Assembly (NCBI GenBank): GCA_964370795.1
Contig: CAYJME010000036.1
Location: 1-21,432, forward strand
From: JAHFOW01 sp964370795
GTDB lineage: Bacteria; Planctomycetota; Brocadiia; Brocadiales; Brocadiaceae
Direction of reading: 5' to 3'
Length of the DNA: 21,432 bases
The notes under the pieces were generated by a model. That model was not told the DNA's origin. It searched no databases and was given only the letters and a program-made list of their open reading frames with translations. The position numbers were made by a program, and so were the translations under genes. Positions within the stretch are counted from its first letter, which is position 1; the number at the start of each line of letters is the position of its first letter. This document shows, in pieces, positions 7,918-15,260 of this stretch.

Positions 7918-8463
7918 ATGGGAAAAATGGACAAAGAAAAACTCTTTCAGGTTTATGATGAAATATATAATACAAATTTCGGCTTCATGCCCTGTATAGA
8001 AAAATGCGATGGCCGATGTGAGCAAAAACCATTATCGGTATTATTGCCTTACGAGGACGAGTTTATTTTTAAGCGGAGTGGTAGCCACATTTGTAATGAA
8101 CGACTTAAATTGCCTGCCGGGACGCTTGAAATTATTGGTAATGTATGCAATTTCACTGATGGTATAAAATGTTTTATCCATACACATCGCCCTATTGCAT
8201 GTCGTTTGTATCCTTTTTACCCAAATTTGACTGCCGAAGGTGAGTTGGAACTGCTTGCCGACGAAACATGCCCTTTAATAGAATCGCTTACGAAAGACAC
8301 ATCATACGTCTTAAATGTTGTATCAGCATTAAAAAAACTTATTCCCCTCATAGATATGAGTTATTGGAAGATGCTCAACCAAATACCGCCTCATCTCTGG
8401 GATGCAACCTGCAAGGAAAAGCGAATATGTCTTTTGACAAAAAAGATTTCCGGCGGAGAGTAA
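7918..8463 (+). CDS. YkgJ-type cysteine-cluster protein
   Basis: A 181-residue protein of the YkgJ family (putative zinc or iron-sulfur cluster binding). Cysteines lie at about 26, 30, 34, 59, 77, 85, 95 and 118, including CIEKCDGRC near the start and the family signature CFIHTHRPIACRLYPFYP at about 85-102. The enzymatic role of YkgJ proteins is not established; they are thought to be redox or metal-binding accessory proteins. Start choice is uncertain between GTG 7915, ATG 7918 and ATG 7927, none with a strong Shine-Dalgarno; I take the first ATG. It is divergent from the FlgO-like gene, with a long AT-rich spacer, and appears monocistronic. A palindromic element follows its stop. Confidence 0.8.
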   Translation: MGKMDKEKLFQVYDEIYNTNFGFMPCIEKCDGRCEQKPLSVLLPYEDEFIFKRSGSHICNERLKLPAGTLEIIGNVCNFTDGIKCFIHTHRPIACRLYPFYPNLTAEGELELLADETCPLIESLTKDTSYVLNVVSALKKLIPLIDMSYWKMLNQIPPHLWDATCKEKRICLLTKKISGGE

Positions 8464-8513
8464 TGTATTCATAGCACAGCAAGGCCGCAACTAAATTTCC
8501 TGATTAAAGGGAA

Positions 8514-8620
8514 ACAACCCCCTAAGTCCCCCTAGTTTATTCTAAGGGGATTTTTTGTCCCCCGCTGGCGGGGGTGTGGGGGTGGATATCACCCTTAGAA
8601 AAAGGGGACTTAAGGGTTGT
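8514..8620. repeat. MITE-like palindromic repeat element between convergent genes
   Basis: The left arm starts ACAACCCCCTAAGTCCCC at 8514, and the right arm ends with its imperfect reverse complement GGGGACTTAAGGGTTGT at 8604-8620; similarity continues inward to CTAAGGG on the left and CCCTTAG on the right, about 30 bases per arm. Inside is a perfect G+C-rich hairpin CCCCCGC-TG-GCGGGGG at 8559-8574. No ORF of its own and no clear target-site duplication are seen. It lies between convergent genes (stops at 8463 and 8706) and could also act as a bidirectional terminator. Confidence 0.65.
8559..8574. terminator. GC-rich hairpin inside the repeat, possible terminator
   Basis: Perfect seven-base-pair stem CCCCCGC/GCGGGGG with a two-base loop. 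A run of six T at 8551-8556 lies on its left; on the minus strand this reads as A-rich sequence after the hairpin, not as a U-tract, and the plus strand continues G-rich. So it is at best a structured stop or roadblock, not a classical intrinsic terminator. Confidence 0.3.
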
Positions 8621-8705
8621 ATAACTTACAGAAAAAAGAAGTTTTTACGAAGTGATGCTATATTATTTTCTCATTCCTTAAAGGTTAATTCCGCTTATTC
8701 CTGGA

Positions 8706-9938
8706 TTACGAAAGATTATGGCAGATGTTACCTGCAATCATCGTGAATATATTCCTGGAAGCGGTATCCATGAGTTTGTGGTAAACATCCGGTGATTGAC
8801 AATCCTGTATTCCTATACCGCAAAGGTCTGCCTCAAAGTTCTCTTTTATTTGTCCTATTTTTGACTCCATTCCGAGTGCCTTTGCCCCGTTTATTGTTGC
8901 CATAGAGAGTATATTTTTTGGTGGAATCGCATAGTGAGAAAACAAAAATTTCATTTCATCTAAGATACTTAAGGTGTCATTGCTTGCCAGACTATCAGTA
9001 CCCAGGCCAACATTGACTTTGGCATTCAGAAGGTTTTTTATGGGATGGTTGGTATGACCGAAATAGTTGTGGCTTCTTGGACAAAAGGCCACGCTTGCCC
9101 CATAGGAATGTATCAAAGATATTTCTTCATGAGTGACGTAATTGCAATGGATGAGCACCGGTTTTGCCTTTAATATTCCAGTTTTATTAAGATAGTGTAT
9201 AGGTGTTAATCCCGGCGGTTGCCAACTATCAGGAATTGCACGTATTTGGCGAAGAAAAGAGGGAAAATTGCCTGTACCTTTTGTCAAAAACTCAATTTCG
9301 TCCTGTGTTTCCGCAACATGAGTACAAAGAGAAACCTTTTTTGATTGGGCAATTTCAGTCAATGCCCGATACAATTCCTGTGATACGGAATAGGGCGCAT
9401 GGGGAGATACGCCAATATGGAATAAATTATCTGTCGCGACTAATGATAGTTCTGCAGATGTTTTTTTCTTTATCTCTTCAGCATGGTCGGGTTTTAGATC
9501 TATGACTTCCTTGTAGACAATCGTTCGTAAAGGTGATTTTTTCAGGACTGAAAAAGAATGCTCTGTATGAGCAATATCGGCAACCGTTGTTGTACCGGCT
9601 TCCACACAGTATCCCACACCTTTCTCTATTGAATTAATGTAGTTCTCTTCCTTCCATCGCATTCTTGCCCCTATCAACTGAAAAACCCAGTGTGTAAAGT
9701 TATGCGTGGGTTTAATACGGTTATGCAGGTTCGTTAAATCAAGATGGGTGTGCAGGTTTATGAAACCGGGCAGAATGATGGTATTTCCTAAATCAATAAT
9801 TTTCCCGATTCCGGCAAGTGCTTTGATTTCGTCAAATGTACCAACACGATGTATATGCGTGTCTTTTATCGCAACAGCCCCATTTTCTATACATAGTTCA
9901 GGATTGGGAACGAGATATTTTGCTTTGACAATTATCAT
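8706..9938 (-). CDS. Amidohydrolase, MtaD/aminodeoxyfutalosine deaminase-like
   Basis: A 410-residue cytoplasmic metal-dependent hydrolase of the amidohydrolase superfamily, deaminase branch. Metal and substrate motifs are in order: HTH at 63-65 within LPGFINLHTHLDLTN, SPHAPYS at 179-184 (H180), THVAETQDEIE (H207, E210), LIHCNYV (H264), FCPRSHNYFGH at about 285-295 and GLGTDS with D315. Enzymes of this kind deaminate S-adenosylhomocysteine or methylthioadenosine, or 6-amino-6-deoxyfutalosine in the menaquinone pathway. The CPRSHNYFGH stretch makes me lean to the futalosine type, but no other futalosine gene is in the window. An AGGAAA precedes the ATG. It is convergent with the YkgJ-like gene, and the palindromic element lies between them. 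Confidence 0.8.
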   Translation of the reverse strand: MIIVKAKYLVPNPELCIENGAVAIKDTHIHRVGTFDEIKALAGIGKIIDLGNTIILPGFINLHTHLDLTNLHNRIKPTHNFTHWVFQLIGARMRWKEENYINSIEKGVGYCVEAGTTTVADIAHTEHSFSVLKKSPLRTIVYKEVIDLKPDHAEEIKKKTSAELSLVATDNLFHIGVSPHAPYSVSQELYRALTEIAQSKKVSLCTHVAETQDEIEFLTKGTGNFPSFLRQIRAIPDSWQPPGLTPIHYLNKTGILKAKPVLIHCNYVTHEEISLIHSYGASVAFCPRSHNYFGHTNHPIKNLLNAKVNVGLGTDSLASNDTLSILDEMKFLFSHYAIPPKNILSMATINGAKALGMESKIGQIKENFEADLCGIGIQDCQSPDVYHKLMDTASRNIFTMIAGNICHNLS

Positions 9939-10119
9939 AAAAATATTTCCTGTAACAAAAATCGTTTAATAACAAAATGTTGTATTGAGATTATCTCACA
10001 AATCTAACAATTATATCGTTTATTATGGCATCTCACTATAAGATTTTGAAAGTAACAAGTGTAGAATGGTGCGTATCATGGCGAAGGCGATAGCATGTCA
10101 CTAAGCCCCTTTCCCCCAG

Positions 10120-10153
10120 TGTCATTGTGAGGGTCTTTTCCGAAGCAATCTCC
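10120..10153. repeat. Degenerate dispersed repeat (TGTCATTGxGAG...GAAGCAATCTC type)
   Basis: TGTCATTGTGAGGG followed by CCGAAGCAATCTCC resembles a short interspersed repeat known from many unrelated bacterial genomes (TGTCATTGCGAG...CGAAGCAATCTC). The central part is diverged here. It lies in the 386-base non-coding stretch between the amidohydrolase and HAD genes. Recognition is from memory of the motif; no second copy is in the window. Confidence 0.5.
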
Positions 10154-10226
10154 CCTCATGTAATAAAAGTCTTTTCGTGCAGGAATTGTTTTATTTAATC
10201 CAGCCTTCATAAGGCGATTTGGTTGC

Positions 10227-10240
10227 GGCGTAGCTGCGCC
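10227..10240. repeat. Short inverted repeat GGCGTAGCTGCGCC
   Basis: GGCG/CGCC arms around a T-G wobble, an A-T pair and a two-base loop form a small G+C-rich hairpin within otherwise AT-rich non-coding DNA. It may be a remnant of the same dispersed repeat family nearby. No function can be assigned. Confidence 0.35.
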
Positions 10241-10249
10241 AGGATGTTA

Positions 10250-10278
10250 TTGTATCTCTGTTAAATTTATGATATATT
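10250..10278 (+). promoter_or_regulatory. Putative sigma-70 promoter for HAD-lolA-like pair
   Basis: TTGTAT at 10250-10255, a 17-base spacer, then TATATT at 10273-10278. The expected start of transcription is near 10285, leaving a leader of about 40 bases before the HAD ATG. The -10 box matches 5 of 6 consensus bases, the -35 box only 3 of 6. Confidence 0.4.
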
Positions 10279-10324
10279 TTAGCTTTTAAAATTATCCGTA
10301 ACAATAATACTATGAGGATAATGT

Positions 10325-10918
10325 ATGTTGCGTGGAATTATATTTGATATGGACGGTACCCTTACAAAACCTAATGTAGATTTTGCCGCTATCGAGAGAG
10401 AAATTGGCGCAAAGACAGGATTCATCATCGAATATGCTGAAAAGTCAAGTCCTGATGAGCGTGCACGTGCACTGGGAATTCTCGAACGTTTTGAAGCACA
10501 GGCAGCAATGGAGTCAGAACTGAATGATGGTGTACTGGAAATTCTGGAATTTGTATCGAGGAAAAAACTTAAGATTGCTCTTTTAACCCGTAACTCAAGG
10601 AAATCGGTAAATACCGTTCTTCGTAAGCATAAGTTACATTTTGAATACATCGTTAGCCGGGAAGATACGAAGCCAAAGCCTGCCCCTGACCCTATTTTCC
10701 TCCTGAGTAAAATGATGAGTGTCCACACCAACCATTTGTTAATGGTTGGTGATTACAAGTATGATATTATGTGCGGGAAAGCGGCAGGTACCAAGACGGC
10801 CTTACTCCGTTATCGGGAATATGTGGAAACTGAAATAATCCCTGATTTTGAAATAAACAGTATGCGGGAATTAGTCCATATTATTGAGCATTTTGAGAAA
10901 ATTAAGCAGGTTTTATAG
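10325..10918 (+). CDS. HAD-family phosphatase (phosphoglycolate phosphatase-like)
   Basis: A 197-residue haloacid-dehalogenase-type hydrolase. Motif I is FDMDGTLT at 7-14 with the nucleophile D8 and acid/base D10. Motif II is the threonine in IALLTRN. Motif III is the lysine in DTKPKPAPDPI, and motif IV is MVGDYKYDI with the metal-binding aspartates. A small helical cap lies between motifs I and II, as in phosphoglycolate phosphatases and other small-phosphate-ester phosphatases; the true substrate cannot be read from sequence. Shine-Dalgarno AGGA is at 10315-10318, six bases before the ATG. The stop codon TAG at 10916-10918 provides the start of the AGGAG for the LolA-like gene, so the two are tightly linked. 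Confidence 0.85.
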   Translation: MLRGIIFDMDGTLTKPNVDFAAIEREIGAKTGFIIEYAEKSSPDERARALGILERFEAQAAMESELNDGVLEILEFVSRKKLKIALLTRNSRKSVNTVLRKHKLHFEYIVSREDTKPKPAPDPIFLLSKMMSVHTNHLLMVGDYKYDIMCGKAAGTKTALLRYREYVETEIIPDFEINSMRELVHIIEHFEKIKQVL

Positions 10919-10927
10919 GAGAAAAAG

Positions 10928-11632
10928 GTGATTAAAAACAAAGTAATTCTCTGTACATCTTTCATAGCGGTTATTTTCTTTATGCATACCGTTGTGTTAC
11001 ATGGGGAGGTATTACAAAAAAGAAACCTTGATAATATACTTACTGAGATAGAGAAGGTCAATACAGCATTCAAGACCCTTAAAGCAAATATCGTATTTAC
11101 TCGTACGATAACCCTGCTTGACTCAACTGAAGTGTCACAAGGAGAAATGAGCTATAAAAAACCCAAGAGGCTGTATCTGAAATTTTATCCGCCGAAAAAT
11201 GAAATAAACGTTATGGATGGAAAAAACGTGTGGGTATATCACCCTTCTGAAAAGCAGGTAGAGAAATATGTGCTGAACAGCAGCAAGCAATCATCCCAAA
11301 GTATGAGTTTTTTTGAATTTGGTTATGGAGAATCAGTAGCTGCGGCTCAAAAGGATTATAAAATAACCCTGTTGGATACAAAAGTAGACGGCAAGAAAAT
11401 ATTCTATTTGTTAGATTTATTGCCAAAAGACCCGAAATCCCAGTATTCAGACATCAGGTTATGGATAGAAGATGGGTTATGGCTACCGTACAAAATAGAA
11501 CTTTATGAAAGCGATGGGGAGGTTGTTAATATCGTAGAGCTCAAAGACGTCCAACTTAACAAAGGTATTTCTGATAAACTTTTTGTTTTTGATATACCAA
11601 GAGGGGTAGAAGTTATAGAACCATTTAAATGA
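10928..11632 (+). CDS. LolA-like outer-membrane lipoprotein carrier protein
   Basis: A 234-residue periplasmic protein with an N-terminal signal (hydrophobic about 6-24). The body has the LolA/LolB-like half-barrel pattern: LKANIVFTRTITLLDS...GEMSYKKPKRLYLKFYPP...VMDGKNVWVYHPSEKQVEKYV, then late strands DIRLWIEDGLWLPYKIELYESDGEVVNIVELKDVQLN. LolA proteins carry lipoproteins across the periplasm; relatives in other families carry other lipids. The start is GTG at 10928 with AGGAG at 10917-10921, six bases upstream. It is very likely co-transcribed with the HAD gene. It lies just before the polysaccharide-export block but has its own 163-base spacer, so involvement in export is only a guess. 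Confidence 0.82.
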   Translation: MIKNKVILCTSFIAVIFFMHTVVLHGEVLQKRNLDNILTEIEKVNTAFKTLKANIVFTRTITLLDSTEVSQGEMSYKKPKRLYLKFYPPKNEINVMDGKNVWVYHPSEKQVEKYVLNSSKQSSQSMSFFEFGYGESVAAAQKDYKITLLDTKVDGKKIFYLLDLLPKDPKSQYSDIRLWIEDGLWLPYKIELYESDGEVVNIVELKDVQLNKGISDKLFVFDIPRGVEVIEPFK

Positions 11633-11683
11633 GAGAAAGGGTAAGGAATTCGTATCCATAATAACGGCGTAAACAGAAAAAAG

Positions 11684-11712
11684 TTGATTATTACTTATGA
11701 TTAATGTTTAAT
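11684..11712 (+). promoter_or_regulatory. Putative sigma-70 promoter for the wza-wzz-wzi-like operon
   Basis: TTGATT at 11684-11689, a 17-base spacer, then TTTAAT at 11707-11712. It lies in the 163-base spacer after the LolA-like gene and would give a leader of about 77 bases before the export gene ATG. The boxes match 4 of 6 and 5 of 6 consensus bases. Confidence 0.45.
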
Positions 11713-11795
11713 AGCAAAGCTTTGTTCTTGTAGTTACGTTTAAACATTTCTGTTGTACGATTTTCAGGGGATGAAATAGGGAGGAATAAGGAATA

Positions 11796-13999
11796 ATGAA
11801 AGGCAAAATTTTCAATGTCTTTGTTTGCGTTTTCATAGCAATAGCGTGTGCAAGTTACCAGCTTCACGCACAGGAAGGAAGCCCCTCAGTGGCAGGTGCT
11901 CAACCATCTGCGCCTAGTTCGTCTTCGCCAGGGACAGTCATTCCCCCTGCACAGGCGGTTGAACCTCAAAATCCTTATCAGGCAGGATTTTCACAGGGTC
12001 AGGCATCTCTGGCATCACAACAAGGAACAACACCGGTGACGGGTTCACAAGATGCAGCTCAGCAACAAGGTACTCAAAGCACAATCCAACCTCGAACCCC
12101 CGGTGTATCTCAGGCAATTACAGCCGTGCCCGAATCGCTTTCATCTGTTGAAGCATCTTTTCAGGATTCGTTGCTTGTTGGCACACCGGCAGAAGGTGGA
12201 GAGTTAGTTAAGGATTTTCGCCAATTTGGGTACTCCCTTTTTAACCGGAACATATCAACGTTTGCCCCTGTTGAGGATGTTCCTGTAGGTCCTGAGTATG
12301 TTTTAGGTCCTGGCGATGAATTGAGAATCAATATATGGGGTGCTATGGAAAATTCGTATACCGTAACGGTTGACCGTTATGGGAGGATATACCTTCCCAC
12401 GGTGGGGCCTGTACGGGTATGGGGGTTGACCTATGCACAGGCCGAAAAGCTTGTGCAGATGCAGCTCTCCCAGTATTACAAGGGATTTCAAATAAGCGTA
12501 ACCATGGGGCACCTCAGGACAATCAAGATTTATATTGTGGGAGAGGTTAACCAGCCGGGGGCATATACCATTAGTTCGCTTTCTACACTTACGAACGCCC
12601 TATTTGCTGCCGGAGGGCCGAGTAAGTCAGGGTCGCTGAGAACCATCGAACTGAAACGAAACCACTGTACTGAAAACACATTTGATTTCTATAGTTTCCT
12701 CCTTCATGGTGACAAAAGCAAAGACAATCGATTGGAATCGGGCGATGTCGTCTTTCTTCCCCCTATTGGACCAGTNNNNNNNNNNGTGTCACACGTGTCG
12801 GCGACCTCATAGAAATGGCTGGAGGACTGACGCCGCAGAGTTATTTAAAACGTGTTCAGATTATCAGACCAAAACCAAATGCCGAAAAAGAAGTCATAGA
12901 TATTGATCTCTTAGACTCCGATGGAAAGATAAATGTATCAAACGATATAGAAGTGAAAAATGGTGATCTGGTAAGAGTTTATCCCACTGATTCTCGTATA
13001 TACAATACAGTTAATGTTGATGGACCTGTTAAGCATCCCGGTGAATATGAGGTTAAGCCAGGAATGCGTATAAGCCAAATTCTACCAAAGGAGGCTCTGT
13101 TTCCTGAAGCGTATCCCGACGCAGTTGAAGTAGTTCGATATAAAGAGGATCTAACAATAGATGTTATACATATTAATTTAAGAAAGGCATGGGAAGGCGA
13201 TCAAGCACAAGATATTGTTCTTCGTCCCCGTGACCAAATATCAGTAAGAAGTGAATATAAACCAGGTGGAACCATTGTTTTATCTGGTGAGGTTAAACTT
13301 CCAGGAACATATACCGTAGAAAGATGGGAACACATAAGTTCAGTTATTAAACGTGCAGGAGGGTTTACAGACAAAGCATACCTGAAAGGAGCTGTCTTTA
13401 TCCGAAGTTCTATGCAGGCAAAAGAGAAGGCCAGGCTGGATGATTTTGTACAACAATTTAAAATAAATCTATTGTCACAGCAAAGTGCATTGGCATCTTA
13501 TACGGGAGATGACCGTTCCCTTCAGCAATTTCAAATAACACAGCAAGAACAACAAATTAACTTATTAGCTTCGAGGATTACCTTAGGTAGAATTGTCGTT
13601 CATCTGGAGTATGATTTGGAAAAGTTTGAAGGTAGTGAAAATGATTTGATGTTAGAGAGTGGTGATTCTATACACATACCTAAACAACCTGCGGAAGTTA
13701 TGGTTTACGGAAGTGTACGGAATCCAACGTCAATTATTCATAAAAAAGGCCAGAACATAGAGTATTACATCAATCGTGGAGGTGGGTTTACGAAATATGC
13801 TGATAGGAAAGAGATGTATTTAGTCAAAGCTGATGGCTCCGCAATAGTAGGTTTTTTAAAACTGAGAGATGTGGAGGCGGGAGATGCGATCATTGTACCT
13901 CCAAGGTCCACCATGCCTAACTGGACGTTCGTGAAGGATATTGCTACCGTTGCTGGTCAAACAGCCCTCGGTATGGCAGCATTGGCAACCGTTTTTTAG
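11796..13999 (+). CDS. Wza-like polysaccharide export protein with multiple SLBB domains (interrupted by assembly gap)
   Basis: Outer-membrane/periplasmic export channel of the Wza family. The 5' part has a signal peptide (1-25), a Pro/Ser/Ala/Gln-rich stretch (about 27-110), the Poly_export domain (EYVLGPGDELRINIWG at 167-182, then YGRIYLPTVGPV) and an SLBB domain (YIVGEVNQPGAYT at about 246-258). Ten N follow at 12776-12785. The 3' part resumes with VTRVGDLIEMAGGLTP and has further SLBB repeats (VDGPVKHPGEYEV, LSGEVKLPGTYTV, VYGSVRNPTSII), about five in all, ending in a hydrophobic helix. The halves lie in different frames across ten N, so the real gap must be 2 plus a multiple of 3 bases; this is an assembly artefact, not a biological frameshift. 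GGAGG and AAGG precede the ATG. It heads an operon with the Wzz-like and Wzi-like genes. Confidence 0.92.
12776..12785. other. Assembly gap (10 N placeholder)
   Basis: Ten N lie inside an SLBB repeat of the Wza-like gene. The last codon before the gap is GTn after PPIGP, and the first after it is nGT then GTC ACA CGT. Comparison with the other SLBB repeats suggests that about 15-20 residues are missing, so ten is a placeholder and not the true length. Confidence 0.95.
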
Positions 14000-14021
14000 T
14001 ATAATAATAGGAAATTTCTAT

Positions 14022-15260
14022 ATGGTAGAGCAAGCGAATCAACAACGAGAAAATGATTCAATTAATCTTCTCGAATACTGGCGTGTAATCTGGAATCGAA
14101 AAATATTATTAGGGATTATTTTCGGTGGCTCGGCTGTTTTTGCATTTATCCTTTGTTTGCTTTCGGATAGGATTTATGAGTCTACGACGGCTATTATTTC
14201 CCCTGAAAGCGGAGTTGGAAGTAGTTTGTTATCCAGCTTAGGATCTGCAGCTGACCTTGCCAAAATAGCTGGAATTTCAACTCCTTCTGCAGCACCAAAT
14301 AGCGACTTACTCGTAAGTGTTTTAAAGAGTTGGACAATTCGAGAAAATATAGTAAAGCAGTTTAATCTTATTAACTACTACCACAGAACGAAGATATTTA
14401 ATTTAATACCTTTTAAACGGCTTGAGTACATTGAGGATGCAGTTAAATATCTGGAGAAGGTTACGAATATAGAAATCACTGATGAGGGAGTGATTTCTCT
14501 CACGGTGGAAGACAAAAAACCGCACATGTCCGCGGACATTGCTAACGCTTATGTTGAAAACCTGGGACAAATTGTTACGCAATTGGGGACTGGAGCGGCT
14601 GGCCGCCAGAGACGTTTTATTTCCGAGCAATTAGCCAAGACAGAAAAAAATCTAAAGATCTCGGAAGAAGTATTAAAGCAATATCAGGAAAGACACCGTA
14701 CTGTTTCGCTCGAAAATCAAGCAAAGGGCGCTATTGAAGCAGCAGCTTATCTTAAGGGTGAAATAATGGCTTCGGAAGTTCAGCTCGAAGTTATGCAAAG
14801 CTATGCAAAAGATTCTCATCCGGAGGTAATAAAACTCAAAGAAAAAATCAATGAACTAAAACGCCAGTTGGCAAAATCACAATATAGCGAAGGATTAGAT
14901 CTTCCGCCACCAAAGGGAGATGCAGGTCATTTCCAAAAGGAATTTTATCTGCCCGTTGCTAATGTGCCTGAAGTAGGATTAGAATTGGTCAGATTGACGC
15001 GTGATGTAAAGGTGCAGGAAGCACTTTATACTTTGCTTATTCAACAATTGGAACAGGCAAAGATTGACGAGGTAAAAGATACGCCGGTGTTTCAAGTTTT
15101 AGACAGAGCAGTTCCTCCGGAACGTAAGAGTAAACCAAAAACTATAATCGTAACAGCCATGACTGGGTTTATGGGCATCTTCCTGGGCATATTTGTCGTG
15201 TTTTTACTGGAATACATAGATAAGCAACGACAAAATTTGGGACAAACGAGATGTCGGTAA
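14022..15260 (+). CDS. Wzz/GumC-type polysaccharide chain-length determinant (no kinase domain)
   Basis: Inner-membrane polysaccharide co-polymerase of 412 residues. The N-terminal Wzz domain has INLLEYWRVIWNRK, then a transmembrane segment at about 29-48 and the YESTTAIISP strand. The large periplasmic middle is rich in coiled coil (about 200-305: RRFISEQLAKTEKNLKISEE and onward). A second transmembrane segment lies near 371-393, preceded by the proline-rich motif DRAVPPERKSKPK. The protein ends soon after, with no P-loop kinase, so the separate kinase at 11-892 is its likely partner. I chose the ATG at 14022 (AGGA upstream) over one at 13941 that would overlap the export gene. The spacer to the previous stop is 22 bases. 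The stop overlaps the next gene. Confidence 0.92.
   Translation: MVEQANQQRENDSINLLEYWRVIWNRKILLGIIFGGSAVFAFILCLLSDRIYESTTAIISPESGVGSSLLSSLGSAADLAKIAGISTPSAAPNSDLLVSVLKSWTIRENIVKQFNLINYYHRTKIFNLIPFKRLEYIEDAVKYLEKVTNIEITDEGVISLTVEDKKPHMSADIANAYVENLGQIVTQLGTGAAGRQRRFISEQLAKTEKNLKISEEVLKQYQERHRTVSLENQAKGAIEAAAYLKGEIMASEVQLEVMQSYAKDSHPEVIKLKEKINELKRQLAKSQYSEGLDLPPPKGDAGHFQKEFYLPVANVPEVGLELVRLTRDVKVQEALYTLLIQQLEQAKIDEVKDTPVFQVLDRAVPPERKSKPKTIIVTAMTGFMGIFLGIFVVFLLEYIDKQRQNLGQTRCR

Larger units (their letters stand above)
9939..10324. other. 386-base non-coding spacer
   Basis: This stretch holds, from left to right, the leader and likely promoter of the minus-strand amidohydrolase, a degenerate dispersed repeat at 10120-10153, a small hairpin at 10227-10240, and a sigma-70-like promoter for the HAD gene at 10250-10278. 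No ORF in it looks protein-like, and no RNA gene was recognised. Confidence 0.6.

Noticed and set aside
8555..8746. A 63-codon plus-strand ORF through the palindromic repeat
   Set aside because: Its sequence comes from the inverted repeat and the antisense end of the amidohydrolase gene; there is no ribosome-binding site and no recognisable domain.
10279..10731. A 150-codon minus-strand ORF opposite the HAD gene
   Set aside because: It is antisense to clear HAD motifs, serine-rich, and without a start signal.
11796..12812. Export gene as a frameshifted pseudogene or two separate genes
   Set aside because: The break coincides exactly with ten N, and SLBB homology continues smoothly on both sides, so an assembly gap explains it.
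13941..14021. In-frame upstream extension of the Wzz-like protein
   Set aside because: The extension overlaps the end of the export gene and does not look like a Wzz N-terminus. ATG 14022 has AGGA upstream and begins just before the conserved NLLEYWRVIWNRK.
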